Assembly: GCF_002968635.1 (NCBI RefSeq)
Contig: NZ_PVBN01000002.1
Location: 62,001-126,000, forward strand
DNA from: Neorhizobium alkalisoli
GTDB taxonomy: Bacteria > Pseudomonadota > Alphaproteobacteria > Rhizobiales > Rhizobiaceae
Length of the DNA stretch: 64,000 bases
Reading direction: 5' to 3'
Shown: positions 46,815 through 57,142 of the stretch, piece after piece
Layout: every line of letters starts with the position of its first letter
Position numbering within the stretch: position 1 is the first letter of the stretch
Notes under the pieces: model-generated
What the model was told of the DNA's origin: nothing
The model's database searches: none
Seen by the model: only the letters and a program-made list of their open reading frames with translations
Made by a program: the position numbers and the translations under genes

Positions 46815-47720
46815 TCAGGCCGGCGGCGCCGCGCTGGCCTTTTCGGCCACCGAAGTTTGCCGCTTTCGTTCCCGATAGAATGTATAGAGGCCTGAGCCGA
46901 TAACGATGACCGCCCCTGTGAGCATATAGATGTTGGGCCGCTCCCCGAAAAAGAAGATCCCGATGAGAAGGGCCCATAGCAGGCCGGTGTAGCGGAAGGG
47001 AGCCACGAATGAAATCTCGCCGCTGCGCATCGATTTGATGACCGTCTGATAGCCGGCAAAGACGAGAATCGAGGCGAGGGCCAGATAGCCGAAGGCGCCG
47101 GCGCTCACCGGTTGCCAGCCGCCCATCGGCACGATCAGCAGAGCCCCGATGACAGTGTTGGCGAAGGACGTGAAGAGCGTCACGCTGATTGTCGGTATGT
47201 CGGCCTGGAGCCGCCTCGTCGTCAGGTCACGGCTGGCGGTGAAGAAGACGGCCGCAACGGCAAGCAGTGCTGCCGGCGTAAAACCTTCCGGACCAGGGCG
47301 GATGATGATGAGGACGCCGAGAAAACCGACGGCAATGGCTGTCCAGCGTCTCCAGCCGACGGGTTCGCCGAAAAACAACGCGGCGCCTAACGTAACGGCA
47401 AGCGGCAGGGACTGTAGGATCGAGGAGGCGGCGGCGAATTCGATATGGGCGAGCGCCGAAAGGAAGGTGAGGGTAGCACCGAGTTCGAAGGCGGTCCGCA
47501 GCAGGACCAGCGGATGAGTGACGACCTTGAAGGAAATCGTCACGCCGAGATAGCGGGCGATTCCGTAGACGAGCAGTGTCGTCATCACCCCGCGCACAGC
47601 CATGATCTGGGGAATGCTGAGTTCGGAAGTGACGGCTTTGACCAGGGCGTCGTTGAAGGTGAAGGCCGCCATTGCGAGCGTCATGAAGAGCGCGCCTCGC
47701 GAATTTTCCGACGATGCCAT
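46815..47720 (-). CDS. EamA-family (DMT) transporter
   Basis: 301-residue membrane protein with ten hydrophobic helices arranged as two EamA units (FMTLAMAAFTFNDALVKAV near the start and IGSGLYTFYRERKR at the end). Members export amino acids or metabolites; substrate unknown. Start ATG 47720 has GGAAGGA 7 nt upstream. It lies 31 bp upstream of the MFS gene start, so may belong to the same transcript. Confidence 0.92.
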   Translation of the reverse strand: MASSENSRGALFMTLAMAAFTFNDALVKAVTSELSIPQIMAVRGVMTTLLVYGIARYLGVTISFKVVTHPLVLLRTAFELGATLTFLSALAHIEFAAASSILQSLPLAVTLGAALFFGEPVGWRRWTAIAVGFLGVLIIIRPGPEGFTPAALLAVAAVFFTASRDLTTRRLQADIPTISVTLFTSFANTVIGALLIVPMGGWQPVSAGAFGYLALASILVFAGYQTVIKSMRSGEISFVAPFRYTGLLWALLIGIFFFGERPNIYMLTGAVIVIGSGLYTFYRERKRQTSVAEKASAAPPA

Positions 47721-48003
47721 TGCCGATTCCTTCCGTAACCACGGTCTCTTAAAGCAATGGCTTACCCCTCGCCAGCCCGAACGCGCCCCGCGCGGTACTG
47801 TTTTGCCCGGTGCGGGAAAGCCCGCTTGAAATGTGTCCAGATGTGGCAAAAGAGAGATATCGGGGTTGTGAATTAACGCTTGCTCAACTGAAAAGTCCGA
47901 CTGTAGCGGCAATCATTCCCGCATGAGGCTGGAATCGTGCCGTTGCCGTTTCGCGAATGCCATTGACCCGCGAACCCGGTACCTGATTGCAGTTGGGGAA
48001 AAC

Positions 48004-50568
48004 ATGTCTTTCATCGATCGCCTTCTTCAGAGCCGCAGGATCGTCACCAAGGTTCTTCTGTTCGTCGTGCCGCTGGTACTGCTGATCGCCGGCGTCGGGC
48101 TCGCCGGCTATTACACCGCCAATATGCTCAACGGCCATATGACGGTCACGCGGGCGACGATCGAGAATATCGGCGATTTCGAAAACCTGCAGGCATCCTT
48201 GCAGGCCTTTACCGAAGCGCCGGACGAGGCGTCCCTGGCGGCCCTGCGGGCGAGCATCGACCGGCAGAGCAAGGGCGTTGCCAATCTCGAGACGCTCTTG
48301 ACGAACGATGGCGACCGAAGCCGCGTCGCCGTCGTAGCCGCACTCGCCGGCAAGCTTTCCGCAAACACCGACGCGCTCTGGGCGGTGGAGCAGAAGCGCA
48401 AGCAGAATGTCGCTGCCATCAACGATATCCTGAATGGCGTGCGCGGCGCTGCAACGGCCGTCGACAAGCAGGTCGAGGTGATCCAGAAACAGTTCGACGG
48501 CAAGGAGCGTTTTGCAAAGAAGCTGCTTTTCGAGGCTTTCGCCTACAGGTCGATCGCCCGCCGGCTGGAAAACCTGCGCACGGCCGTAAGGGCTGCCGAC
48601 AGCGATGAAGGTACGGTCAAGGCGGGTTCCCTCTATGCCGAGACGTTGAAGAACGAGTTCGGCAAGATCGAGAGCATGTTGTCGTCCAATGGACGCACGG
48701 CGATGCAGCCCATCCAGCAGGCGACGGACAGCTTCCTCACGATCGTCAACAGCAGCCAGACCGCAACCGAAAAGGCTCAGGCCATGCGGGTCGCCGCAAG
48801 CGCCTTCATGAAGCCGCAGGGCGATCTCAATGCCGATGTCACCAAGAAGTCCGGTGACGCATCCGAACGATTTGTCGAACTCGAAACCGAGATCGCCGCA
48901 CTGAAGAGCGTCCTAGAACAGATCGACCAGTCGCTCCAGTTGGCCAACGCATTGCAGCTTCACACGGAGCGCTTCGTCACAAATCCCGGCAAGGAGCCCC
49001 GCGCCCTCATCGCTTCGGATATCGAAGGCCTCCGGTCGACGAGCGCCAAGGTTTCCGATCTCAATCCACGCAATGCCGCCACGCGGGATTTCGGCGCGAC
49101 GCTCGACAAGCTGCTCGGGACGCTGGGGCAGCGCGCCGACGAGATGCTCGTGATCACTCAGGAATGGGCCGGCGCAAGAGCCGCCGCGACCGAAACGCTG
49201 ACCACCGGCATGGCGGGCCTGAAGAACTTCGTCGCCCAGGCCCAGGAAGTCGGCAAGGAAGACAGCGAACGCTCCGCCCAGCTTTCCGTCATCGCCATGG
49301 TGGTCGGCACGGTGCTGGCGATTGCCGGCGGGCTGATGCTGGTCGAGACCCTGCGCGGGCCGCTGCGGCGCGTAACGGACATCATGAAACGGCTTGCCGA
49401 CGGGGACCTCGAAGTAAAGATCGAAGGCCGTGAGCGGGGTGACGAAATCGGCGACATGGTCCGTTCGGTCACCGTCTTCCGCGACGCGGCGCTCGAAAAC
49501 GTCCGGCTGGAACATGAGGCGGCGGCGGCACGTGATCTTTCGACTGCGGAAGCCGAACGTCGTGCCTCCGATCGAGCCCGCATCGCTGCCGAGCAGCGGC
49601 AGGCGCTGAGCGCGCTTTCGGACGTGCTGGGCAAGCTCGCCGAGGGCGATCTGGAGCGCAGCATGGACGAGAACCTGCCCGACGATTTCGTCGAGATGGC
49701 ACGGACCTATAACCAGGCCGTCGAAGCCCTGCGCGCAACGCTGGCCGACGTTCGTTCGACCGCTGCGGAAATCGACGGCGGCACCGGCAACCTGGCCGCT
49801 TCTGCGGACGATCTCGCGCGCCGCACCGAACAGCAGGCCGCGGCACTCGAACAGAGCTCCCGCGCGCTTCGCCAGTTGAGCGACATCGTTCGTTCAACTG
49901 CGGACAGCGCGCGCAAGACCTCCGTGTCGGTCAACGAGACAGAGGAGTTCGCGGTGCGCTCCGGCGAGGTCGTGGCCCGCGCAGTCGATGCCATGGGCGA
50001 GATCAGCCGCTCGTCTGAAAAGATCGCCACGATCATCGGCGTCATCGACGAGATTGCCTTCCAGACCAATCTCCTGGCACTCAATGCAGGCGTCGAGGCG
50101 GCGCGGGCAGGCGAGGCGGGCCGAGGCTTTGCGGTCGTCGCTCAGGAGGTGCGTGAACTCGCCCAGCGTTGCGCCGGGGCTGCCCGCGAAATCAAGGGTC
50201 TGATCTCGGCAAGCTCCACGCAGGTCCAGAGCGGCGTGCATCTCGTCGAGGAAACCGGCACGGCGCTCACCGAAATCATCGCCCACGTCACGGATGTCCG
50301 CAAACTCGTCGCCCAGATTTCGGCGGCCACCGGCGAACAGTCGACGGGTATCAGCGAGGTGACCCGCGCCGTGCAGGAAGTGGAACTGATCACCCAGCGC
50401 AACGCCGCCATGGTCGAAGAAAACAATGCCGAGATCCATGGGCTTCGCCAGCGCGTCGAGACGCTGTCCGAGAAGATCGAGCGCTTCAAGACGGGAGATG
50501 CCGGTTCGACCTTTCATGCGGGCGCCCATCACCGCCGGGTGGACAATCGCCGCCGTGGCGCTGCCTGA
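48004..50568 (+). CDS. Methyl-accepting chemotaxis protein with large helical sensor region
   Basis: 854-residue chemoreceptor. The first membrane helix lies near residues 15-38, a long mostly helical extracytoplasmic region covers about residues 40-440 (HBM-like by appearance), and the second membrane helix near 440-460 is followed by HAMP regions and the cytoplasmic MA domain with [20 protein letters not shown] near residue 680. The ligand is not evident. ATG 48004 has GGGGAAA upstream. Ends in a basic tail without CheR motif. Downstream is a shared terminator. Confidence 0.94.
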   Translation: MSFIDRLLQSRRIVTKVLLFVVPLVLLIAGVGLAGYYTANMLNGHMTVTRATIENIGDFENLQASLQAFTEAPDEASLAALRASIDRQSKGVANLETLLTNDGDRSRVAVVAALAGKLSANTDALWAVEQKRKQNVAAINDILNGVRGAATAVDKQVEVIQKQFDGKERFAKKLLFEAFAYRSIARRLENLRTAVRAADSDEGTVKAGSLYAETLKNEFGKIESMLSSNGRTAMQPIQQATDSFLTIVNSSQTATEKAQAMRVAASAFMKPQGDLNADVTKKSGDASERFVELETEIAALKSVLEQIDQSLQLANALQLHTERFVTNPGKEPRALIASDIEGLRSTSAKVSDLNPRNAATRDFGATLDKLLGTLGQRADEMLVITQEWAGARAAATETLTTGMAGLKNFVAQAQEVGKEDSERSAQLSVIAMVVGTVLAIAGGLMLVETLRGPLRRVTDIMKRLADGDLEVKIEGRERGDEIGDMVRSVTVFRDAALENVRLEHEAAAARDLSTAEAERRASDRARIAAEQRQALSALSDVLGKLAEGDLERSMDENLPDDFVEMARTYNQAVEALRATLADVRSTAAEIDGGTGNLAASADDLARRTEQQAAALEQSSRALRQLSDIVRSTADSARKTSVSVNETEEFAVRSGEVVARAVDAMGEISRSSEKIATIIGVIDEIAFQTNLLALNAGVEAARAGEAGRGFAVVAQEVRELAQRCAGAAREIKGLISASSTQVQSGVHLVEETGTALTEIIAHVTDVRKLVAQISAATGEQSTGISEVTRAVQEVELITQRNAAMVEENNAEIHGLRQRVETLSEKIERFKTGDAGSTFHAGAHHRRVDNRRRGAA

Positions 50569-50589
50569 ACGCCTGCCGATCGCCTGATC

Positions 50590-50622
50590 AAAAAAGCCGG
50601 GGTGTCGCAACCCCGGCTTTTT
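50590..50622. terminator. Bidirectional terminator
   Basis: AAGCCGGGG (50594-50602) pairs with CCCCGGCTT (50611-50619), flanked by A's on the left and T's on the right. It serves the chemoreceptor on the plus strand and moaA on the minus strand. Confidence 0.93.
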
Positions 50623-50652
50623 GCTGTCCGGTGTTTGGGCAGAGAAAGGTGC

Positions 50653-51702
50653 TCAGCCGCCGGTAACGCTCATATGGCGGGCGACTGCGGGCCGGTTGTG
50701 CTGGCGGTCGATGATGAAGTCGTGGCCCTTGGGCTTGCGGGTGATGGCTTCGTCGATGGCGGCGGAGAGATAGTCGTCGCTTTCGGAGGCGCGCAGCGCC
50801 GTGCGCAGATCTGCCGCGTCGTTCTGGCCGAGGCACATGTAGAGCGTGCCGGTGCAGGTCAGCCGGACGCGATTGCAGCTCTCGCAGAAGTTATGCGTCA
50901 TCGGCGTGATGAAGCCGAGGCGCCCGCCGGTCTCCTTGACCTCGACATATCGCGCAGGCCCGCCCGTCTTGTAGGGAATCTCGGTCAGCGTGAACTGTTC
51001 TTCGAGATCGGCGCGCAGCTTCGAGAGCGGCAGATAGCGGTCGGTACGGTCCTCGTCGATCTCGCCCATCGGCATGGTTTCGATGACCGTCAGGTCCATG
51101 CCGCGGCCATGCGCGAAGCGCAGCATGTCGGCGATTTCGAACTCGTTGAAATCCTTGAGCGCCACCGCGTTGAGCTTGATCTTCAGGCCGGCCTTCTGGG
51201 CGGCTTCGATACCCTCCATCACCTTGCCGAACTCGCCCCATCGGGTGACGGCCTTGAACTTGGCGGGGTCGAGGGTGTCGAGAGAGACGTTGATGCGCCG
51301 AACGCCGCAGTCGTACAATTCGTCTGCATATCGGGCGAGCTGCGAGCCGTTGGTGGTAAGCGTCAGCTCGTCCAGATTGCCCGCATGGACTTGAGCGCCG
51401 AGTTCGCGGACGAGGAACATGATATTCTTGCGCACCAGCGGCTCGCCGCCCGTCAGCCTGATCTTGCGCACGCCCTTGGCGATGAAGGCGGAACAGAGCC
51501 TGTTCAGCTCCTCCAGCGTCAGCAGGTCCTTCTTGGGCAGGAAGGTCATGTGCTCCGCCATGCAATAGGTGCAGCGGAAGTCGCAGCGGTCGGTGACGGA
51601 GACGCGCAGATAGGTGACCGCGCGGCCGAACGGATCGATCATCGGCGCCTTGTCGGCGACGACTGGCGCTGCGGTTCCAATCGGACCTGCGAAACTGTTC
51701 AC
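50653..51702 (-). CDS. moaA: GTP 3',8-cyclase
   Basis: 349-residue radical SAM enzyme that makes the first intermediate of molybdopterin, acting with MoaC. The N-terminal cluster motif CDFRCTYC gives Cys40, Cys44 and Cys47; the second iron-sulfur site is [18 protein letters not shown] near residues 270-290; and the C-terminus ends in GG, which is needed for catalysis. Start is a GTG at 51702 with AGGGAGA upstream. Part of the Mo-cofactor theme with mobAB. Confidence 0.97.
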   Translation of the reverse strand: MNSFAGPIGTAAPVVADKAPMIDPFGRAVTYLRVSVTDRCDFRCTYCMAEHMTFLPKKDLLTLEELNRLCSAFIAKGVRKIRLTGGEPLVRKNIMFLVRELGAQVHAGNLDELTLTTNGSQLARYADELYDCGVRRINVSLDTLDPAKFKAVTRWGEFGKVMEGIEAAQKAGLKIKLNAVALKDFNEFEIADMLRFAHGRGMDLTVIETMPMGEIDEDRTDRYLPLSKLRADLEEQFTLTEIPYKTGGPARYVEVKETGGRLGFITPMTHNFCESCNRVRLTCTGTLYMCLGQNDAADLRTALRASESDDYLSAAIDEAITRKPKGHDFIIDRQHNRPAVARHMSVTGG

Positions 51703-51861
51703 GTGATATCTCCCTTATCCCGAAAATGGGGACATGGTGCCTTCCCGTCAAGTGTATGACACTCTTGCCTCCGAGAACAGATGGAGAGCCGAAAATCGCT
51801 TGCGGCAATCAGGCGAAACTCATAATCCTCGGCGCGATCGTGACGATGCGGAGGTTTCACC

Positions 51862-52236
51862 ATGAGCGATATCTGGCCGACCGAGCTGAGGGTCTCCAAG
51901 GACCGCCGCACGCTCAACGTCGTGTTCAGCGATGGTGCGGCCTTTGCACTGGCTGCCGAGACCATGCGGGTTCTCTCGCCGTCCGCCGAGGTGCAGGGTC
52001 ACGGCCCCGGTCAGAAGGTGACGGTCCCCGGCAAGCGCTATGTCGGAATAAAGTCGATCACGCCGACCGGCAACTACGCGGTGCGGATCGGTTTCGACGA
52101 CGGCCACGACAGCGGCATCTTCACCTGGACCTACCTGCGCGAACTCGGGGAGCAAGGTGCCGCGCTCTTTGCCGACTATGAGCGGGAGCTTTCCGAAAAG
52201 GGACTGAGCCGCGACCCGGCGCAACGCTCACGCTGA
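51862..52236 (+). CDS. DUF971 family protein
   Basis: 124-residue DUF971 protein. Pattern WPTELRVSKDRRTLNVVFSDG and GNYAVRIGFDDGHDSGIFTWTYLREL is the family signature. The fold is a beta domain also found fused in Fe-S and gamma-butyrobetaine hydroxylase proteins; stand-alone function is unknown. GGAGG precedes the ATG by 7 nt. Divergent from moaA. Confidence 0.93.
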   Translation: MSDIWPTELRVSKDRRTLNVVFSDGAAFALAAETMRVLSPSAEVQGHGPGQKVTVPGKRYVGIKSITPTGNYAVRIGFDDGHDSGIFTWTYLRELGEQGAALFADYERELSEKGLSRDPAQRSR

Positions 52237-52243
52237 ACCCGGC

Positions 52244-52720
52244 TCACGCTGATTCGGTCTCGTCGGCCATTTCCGCATGCAAGGCGAGGATGATCTTTTC
52301 CATGGATTCGGCCATCGCATGGCATTGCTCGATCGGCGTCGAGGAGAGAGTCCGTTCGATCAGGCCGGTTTGAATGGCCATGGCCTCTTCGGCGACCGCC
52401 CGGCCTTCCTCCGTCAGGAAAAGCCGCAGTACGCGTTTGTCCTTGGTATCGCCGCGCCGCTCGACCAGCCCGCGCTTTTCCATCTGCGGCAGCGTCATGC
52501 TCATGTTCGAGCGCCCGACAAGCAGCTTGCGCGCCAGTTCCTGCTGCGAAATCCCCTCGAAACGATAGAGATTGACCAGAATGTCGAGATGCGGCGGCTT
52601 GATGTCGAGCTCTGAAAGTTCGCGCGTCAGAACGGTTTGCATCAGCTGGCAGGCGCGCGCCACGGCGATCCAGCTTCGAAAACGCGGATGATCCCAGACT
52701 AGGGCTTGATTTTTGTTCAT
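52244..52720 (-). CDS. MarR-family transcriptional regulator
   Basis: 158-residue MarR regulator with a winged-helix DNA-binding region: GISQQELARKLLVGRSNMSMTLPQMEKRGLVERR, then the wing with KDKRVLRLFLTEEG. Divergent from the alpha/beta hydrolase gene with 47 bp between starts that contain a perfect 16-bp palindrome, the probable operator. Effector unknown. Confidence 0.94.
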   Translation of the reverse strand: MNKNQALVWDHPRFRSWIAVARACQLMQTVLTRELSELDIKPPHLDILVNLYRFEGISQQELARKLLVGRSNMSMTLPQMEKRGLVERRGDTKDKRVLRLFLTEEGRAVAEEAMAIQTGLIERTLSSTPIEQCHAMAESMEKIILALHAEMADETESA

Positions 52721-52733
52721 TGTTGTACTTTAT

Positions 52734-52749
52734 TGTTCAATATTGAACA
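52734..52749. promoter_or_regulatory. Perfect 16-bp palindrome, candidate MarR operator
   Basis: TGTTCAATATTGAACA is its own reverse complement and lies centred between the MarR gene (start 52720) and the hydrolase gene (start 52768). Binding by the MarR protein would repress both; this is inference from position and symmetry. Confidence 0.7.
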
Positions 52750-52767
52750 TTATTGGATTTTTTCACT

Positions 52768-53694
52768 ATGGCACCCTTTGCGCTTCAGGTCATCCGTTTC
52801 GCCTTCACAGTCGGGGGAAACCTTTTTCCTCGTCCCGCCGCCAGGCTCGCATTTGCGTTGTTCTGTCGAACGCCGTCGCGGCGCCCGAAGGGCGAGAAGG
52901 CGCGGACTGCCCACGCGGAGGGGCGGCAAAGACTGGCGGTCGCGGAAAGCATGCCGTTTGCGGTCGGGAACTCCAAGGTCATGGCCTATCGCTTCGACGG
53001 CACCGGCAGATCGGCTGGACGCCGCTATCTCGTCGTGCACGGCTGGGGTTCCAGCGCGGCCTACATTTCGGCTCTGCCTGCAGGGCTTGCCGAGACGGGG
53101 GCAGAAGTCGTGGTGCTCGACTTTCCCGGCCATGGACAATCGGACGGCCGCAGTCTCAACATGCGCCAGGCTGTCGATGCCATCATAGAGGCGGAGCGCC
53201 GCTTCGGCCGCTTCGATGCGGCAATCGGTCACTCGTTCGGCGGCGCGGCATTGATGCTGGCGGCGGGCGGAGTGATGAAGGAGGCGGGATCGATTTCCCC
53301 CTGCAAGCTTGCCGTCATCGGCTCGCCGAGCCATATCCACTGGCTGTTCGACGGCTTCTCGCGCATGATCGGGCTGCCGCCGAGGGTCAAGGCGCTGCTG
53401 GTCAGCCATGCCGAGCAGGTGGCAGGCGCCTCGCTCGACGATTTCGACACGGTGGCAAGTGCGAGACGGCTCGCAAAACCGCTTCTGGTCGTCCATGCCG
53501 AAGAGGACAAGGAAGTCGCCGCCGACCATGCTCGCCGTTTCGAGGGCGTCGCGACGGCACGGCTTCACTGGGCGAACGGATTGGGGCACCGCCGTATCGT
53601 CAGCGACCCCGCCGTGATCGAGACGATCAAGTCCTTCCTTGCCGAAGATCACCGGCCGGCGCAGGCGAGCTCCGGTGAGGACGCGGCCGCTTGA
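52768..53694 (+). CDS. Alpha/beta hydrolase
   Basis: 308-residue protein with an alpha/beta hydrolase fold. The oxyanion/nucleophile layout is VVHGWGSSAAY near residue 93-103, GHSFGG with the nucleophile Ser near residue 155, an acid in LVVHAEEDKEV, and the catalytic His in GLGHRRI. The first ~45 residues are basic and hydrophobic. Substrate unknown. Start ATG 52768 has no clear ribosome site; a TTG five codons earlier is an alternative. Divergent from MarR. Confidence 0.88.
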   Translation: MAPFALQVIRFAFTVGGNLFPRPAARLAFALFCRTPSRRPKGEKARTAHAEGRQRLAVAESMPFAVGNSKVMAYRFDGTGRSAGRRYLVVHGWGSSAAYISALPAGLAETGAEVVVLDFPGHGQSDGRSLNMRQAVDAIIEAERRFGRFDAAIGHSFGGAALMLAAGGVMKEAGSISPCKLAVIGSPSHIHWLFDGFSRMIGLPPRVKALLVSHAEQVAGASLDDFDTVASARRLAKPLLVVHAEEDKEVAADHARRFEGVATARLHWANGLGHRRIVSDPAVIETIKSFLAEDHRPAQASSGEDAAA

Positions 53695-53761
53695 TCGGAT
53701 AAACCTGTCATCCTAGTGTCGCCCTCGTTGGCTAAAGCCGGCGCTGCATCGGGGGCGGGAC

Positions 53762-54370
53762 ATGAGCATCATCACATCGGTCGAGGAACTGCAGGCCATC
53801 TATGACGGCGTTTCGGAGGCCTCCCTCGTCAAGGTCACGAAGGTTCTGACGCCCGAATACAGGCAGATGATCGAAGCGTCGCCCTTCATGGCGCTTGCGA
53901 CCGTCGGGCCTGAAGGCCTCGATTGTTCGCCGCGCGGCGACCTCGGTGGAGTGGTGCGGATAAGGGACGATGCGACGCTGCTGCTGCCCGACTGGCGCGG
54001 CAACAACCGCATCGATTCGCTCCTCAACATCGTGCGCGATCCGCGCGTGGCGTTGATGTTCCTGGTGCCCGGGTCGAACACCGCCATGCGTATCAACGGT
54101 CGTGCGGTCATCTCCGTGGATCCGGAACTGCTCACGAGTTTCGAGATGGACGGCAGGCATCCCCGCAGCGTCACGGTGATCACCATTCATGAGGTCTATT
54201 TTCAGTGCGCCCGGGCGCTGATGCGGGCGCAATTGTGGAATCCGGAGCGCTTCGTGGATTCCAAGGACCTCCCGACGCCCGGAATCCTCCTGAAGGCCGC
54301 CAAGGCAGACTTCGACCAGGAAACCTATGACCGAGAATGGTCGGCGCGTGCCGCCAGGACGATGTGGTAG
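53762..54370 (+). CDS. Pyridoxamine 5'-phosphate oxidase-like FMN-binding protein
   Basis: 202-residue split-barrel flavin protein of the PPOX class (MSMEG_1061 type). Motifs ASPFMALATVGPEGLDCSPRGD and LLLPDWRGNNRIDSLLNI are the FMN-binding hallmarks. Reaction unknown; members often reduce or bind F420/FMN. It lies 67 bp after the hydrolase gene on the same strand. Confidence 0.88.
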   Translation: MSIITSVEELQAIYDGVSEASLVKVTKVLTPEYRQMIEASPFMALATVGPEGLDCSPRGDLGGVVRIRDDATLLLPDWRGNNRIDSLLNIVRDPRVALMFLVPGSNTAMRINGRAVISVDPELLTSFEMDGRHPRSVTVITIHEVYFQCARALMRAQLWNPERFVDSKDLPTPGILLKAAKADFDQETYDREWSARAARTMW

Positions 54371-54391
54371 CAAGCCCGTTCCGGGCCAAGG

Positions 54392-55462
54392 CTACTTCTT
54401 GTAGATCAGCCAGTTCTTGCCGGTATAGTCCTTGTTCATGCCGTCCTCGAAGAAAACGGTGCGGTTCCGCCCGCCGTTCTTGGCATGATAAAGGGCCGTA
54501 TCGGAATTGGCGTAGAGTTCGCCCGGATCGCCGGCCTGCGAGGCCATGGCAAAACCGACGGAAATCGTGACCGGCCCGTAGTCGACGCCGGAGCGCGAAT
54601 TGCGGAAGGTGCGGGTCTCCAATGCCCGCCGAACCCGCTCGCAGATGGTCATGACCTCCTCGGCCGTATTTCCTTCCACGATCATGGCGAATTCCTCGCC
54701 GCCGGAACGGGCGACAAAGATGTCCTTGCGGACATTCGACCGGATGACCGAGGCGACGGTGGCGAGGATCTTGTCGCCAACCGGATGGCCGTAGCTGTCG
54801 TTGATCTTCTTGAAGTTGTCGATGTCGGCAAGCACAAGAGCGGTTACGGGAAGCACAGCCGAATTGTCGTAGGCCGATGCAAGGCGTTCGTCGAAGGCCC
54901 GGCGGTTGGCGATGCGCGTCAGCGAATCGGTATTGGCGATGCGCTTGTATTCGTCGAGTTCGCGCCGGACCTGCTCCATTTCCTGGGAACGCTGCGCGAC
55001 GCCGCCGGCCGTCTTTTCCCCATGAGCCAAGGTCGTGCCTGTCGCCTCGTTGAGCAGAGCGATCGCGCTGGCCAGGATTTCGGCCGAAAGGTTGTTTTTC
55101 GAATTGATCCGCTGCGCGGTTTCGCCGAGCAGCTTGCTGTAGCTTTCCAGCGAGTGCTGCTCCTGACGCAGGAGCCGCAGGAGCGATTCCACTTCGCCGA
55201 TAATCCTGTCGTGGGCGTTCTCGACCACGGTTGCCTGGTCGGTTCCCAGGTAACGGCGGGAGAGTTCATCCAGTTCTTCCTGGGTCGCGCGGCTTCCAAG
55301 CGCCGCAAGCTCCAGGGTCAATTCGGGGCTCGAGCCGATATAGGCTTCGTAGAAGAGTTGGTAGTTACGCGGAATCGGTGCGGCGCCCATGGAGCGTACC
55401 GCATAGATGATCTGGCTGACCAGATCGTTAGATTGCGCCTTCGGCGCCGTTGCCGTCGTCAT
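54392..55462 (-). CDS. Soluble diguanylate cyclase
   Basis: 356-residue GGDEF protein without membrane segments. Residues 1-170 form a helical, coiled-coil-like region with unknown sensing role. The GGDEF domain follows with the active-site motif SGGEEFAMI near residue 253 (GGEEF variant) and substrate motifs DIDNFKKINDSYGH. A predicted I-site (RxxD) is not clear. Expected to synthesise c-di-GMP. It is convergent with the PPOX gene and divergent from nothing close. Confidence 0.93.
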   Translation of the reverse strand: MTTATAPKAQSNDLVSQIIYAVRSMGAAPIPRNYQLFYEAYIGSSPELTLELAALGSRATQEELDELSRRYLGTDQATVVENAHDRIIGEVESLLRLLRQEQHSLESYSKLLGETAQRINSKNNLSAEILASAIALLNEATGTTLAHGEKTAGGVAQRSQEMEQVRRELDEYKRIANTDSLTRIANRRAFDERLASAYDNSAVLPVTALVLADIDNFKKINDSYGHPVGDKILATVASVIRSNVRKDIFVARSGGEEFAMIVEGNTAEEVMTICERVRRALETRTFRNSRSGVDYGPVTISVGFAMASQAGDPGELYANSDTALYHAKNGGRNRTVFFEDGMNKDYTGKNWLIYKK

Positions 55463-55750
55463 CGACGATCCCCATACCCGCCCAGATTCGATAGATGAAT
55501 AAGTATGCGAAAACTATTGGAAAAGAATTAAGGGGTTGTTGTCGAAAGGTTTGTTCTGAAATTCGTATTATCAGCTGGAAGTTGTTGATTTTCTTCAAGG
55601 AAGGCGCAAATTTACTTGATAGCACCCATAGCGGAACTCTTTGAAAAAAATGCAACACATCGTCAGCAAGTAACATTTCCGGCTGATTCGTAAATATAAC
55701 CCCGCCGGCTTATGGGCGGGGTTTCTTGTTTTGGATCGTAGAAATAAAGG
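55463..55750. other. A/T-rich intergenic region between diguanylate cyclase and fumC
   Basis: 288-bp gap, A/T-rich relative to its neighbours, with no supported gene. It should contain the promoter of the diguanylate cyclase on the right-to-left direction and the terminator of fumC at 55698-55723. Confidence 0.6.
55698..55723. terminator. Terminator downstream of fumC
   Basis: AACCCCGCC (55698-55706) pairs with GGCGGGGTT (55715-55723) across an 8-nt loop. The T tract is better on the plus strand (TTTCTTGTTTT); on the minus strand (fumC direction) only a short ATATTT follows. Confidence 0.7.
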
Positions 55751-57142
55751 TTATTTCGGCCCGATCATGTTCTCCGGCCGGACATACTGATCGAATTCTT
55801 CGTTTGTCAGGTATCCGCCGCCGACTGCTTCTTCGCGCAGTGTCGTACCGTTCTTGTGGGCGGTCTTGGCGATCTTGGCGCAGATATCGTAGCCGAGCTT
55901 GGTGTTGAGCGCAGTTACCAGCATCAGCGAATTTTCGACGCCGCGCTTGATATTGTCCTCGCGGGCCTCGATGCCGACGACGCAGTTGTCCGTGAAGGAG
56001 ACCGCGGCATCGCCGAGAAGCTGGACGGATTGGAGGAAATTGTAGGCCATCATCGGGTTGAAGACGTTCAGCTCGAAATGTCCCTGGCTGCCGGCAAAGG
56101 TGATTGCCGCATGATTGCCGAAGATATGGGCGCAGACCTGGGTCAGGGCCTCGGATTGCGTGGGGTTGACCTTGCCGGGCATGATCGACGAACCGGGTTC
56201 GTTTTCGGGAAGGGAAAGTTCGCCGAGGCCGGCACGGGGGCCGGAGCCCAGGAAGCGGATGTCGTTGGCGATCTTGAAAAGCGCCGCGGCGGCTGCGTTG
56301 ACGGCGCCATGGGCGAAAACCATGGCGTCATGCGCTGCGAGCGCCTCGAACTTGTTCGGTGCCGTCACGAAGGGCAGGTCGGTGATCTTGGCGATCTCGT
56401 CCGCGACCTTTTCAGCAAAGCCGACAGGAGCATTGAGGCCGGTGCCGACAGCCGTCCCGCCCTGCGCCAGTTCGTAGAGGCCCGGAAGGGAAACCTCGAT
56501 GCGCTTGATCGCCGAAGCGACCTGCGCGGCATAGCCGGAGAATTCCTGCCCGAGGGTCAGCGGGGTGGCGTCCTGGGTATGGGTGCGGCCGATCTTGATG
56601 ATATGTGCAAAGGCCTTCACCTTCGCGTCCAGCGCAGCATGCAGATGCTTCAGGGAAGGGACCAGGTGGCGGACGATCTGTTCTGCGCAGGCAATATGCA
56701 TGGCCGTCGGATAGGTGTCGTTCGACGACTGGCTCATGTTGACGTGGTCGTTCGGATGCACGGGCTTCTTCGAACCCATGACGCCGCCGAGCATTTCGAT
56801 CGCCCGGTTTGAGATCACCTCATTGGCATTCATGTTGGACTGCGTGCCGGAACCCGTCTGCCAGACGACCAGGGGGAAATGCTCGTTGAGCTTTCCGTCG
56901 ATCACTTCCTGCGCGGCTTCGACGATCACCTGGCCGATCGCGGCATCGAGACCGCCGAGCTGCATGTTGGCGCGGGCTGCCGCTTGCTTGACGATGCCGA
57001 GAGCGCGGACGACGGCGAGCGGCTGCTTTTCCCAGCCGATCTTGAAATTGCCCAGCGAACGTTGCGCCTGAGCGCCCCAATAACGGTCGCTTGCCACTTC
57101 GATCGGGCCAAACGTGTCGGTTTCGGTGCGTGTCGCTGCCAT
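55751..57142 (-). CDS. fumC: Class II fumarate hydratase
   Basis: 463-residue tricarboxylic acid cycle enzyme converting fumarate to L-malate; iron-independent tetramer. The family motif [11 protein letters not shown] and the ASN/His residues [16 protein letters not shown] and [16 protein letters not shown] are intact. ATG 57142 has AGAGGCAG 5-6 nt upstream; an in-frame start 16 codons earlier is unlikely. Divergent from the L,D-transpeptidase. Confidence 0.97.
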   Translation of the reverse strand: MAATRTETDTFGPIEVASDRYWGAQAQRSLGNFKIGWEKQPLAVVRALGIVKQAAARANMQLGGLDAAIGQVIVEAAQEVIDGKLNEHFPLVVWQTGSGTQSNMNANEVISNRAIEMLGGVMGSKKPVHPNDHVNMSQSSNDTYPTAMHIACAEQIVRHLVPSLKHLHAALDAKVKAFAHIIKIGRTHTQDATPLTLGQEFSGYAAQVASAIKRIEVSLPGLYELAQGGTAVGTGLNAPVGFAEKVADEIAKITDLPFVTAPNKFEALAAHDAMVFAHGAVNAAAAALFKIANDIRFLGSGPRAGLGELSLPENEPGSSIMPGKVNPTQSEALTQVCAHIFGNHAAITFAGSQGHFELNVFNPMMAYNFLQSVQLLGDAAVSFTDNCVVGIEAREDNIKRGVENSLMLVTALNTKLGYDICAKIAKTAHKNGTTLREEAVGGGYLTNEEFDQYVRPENMIGPK

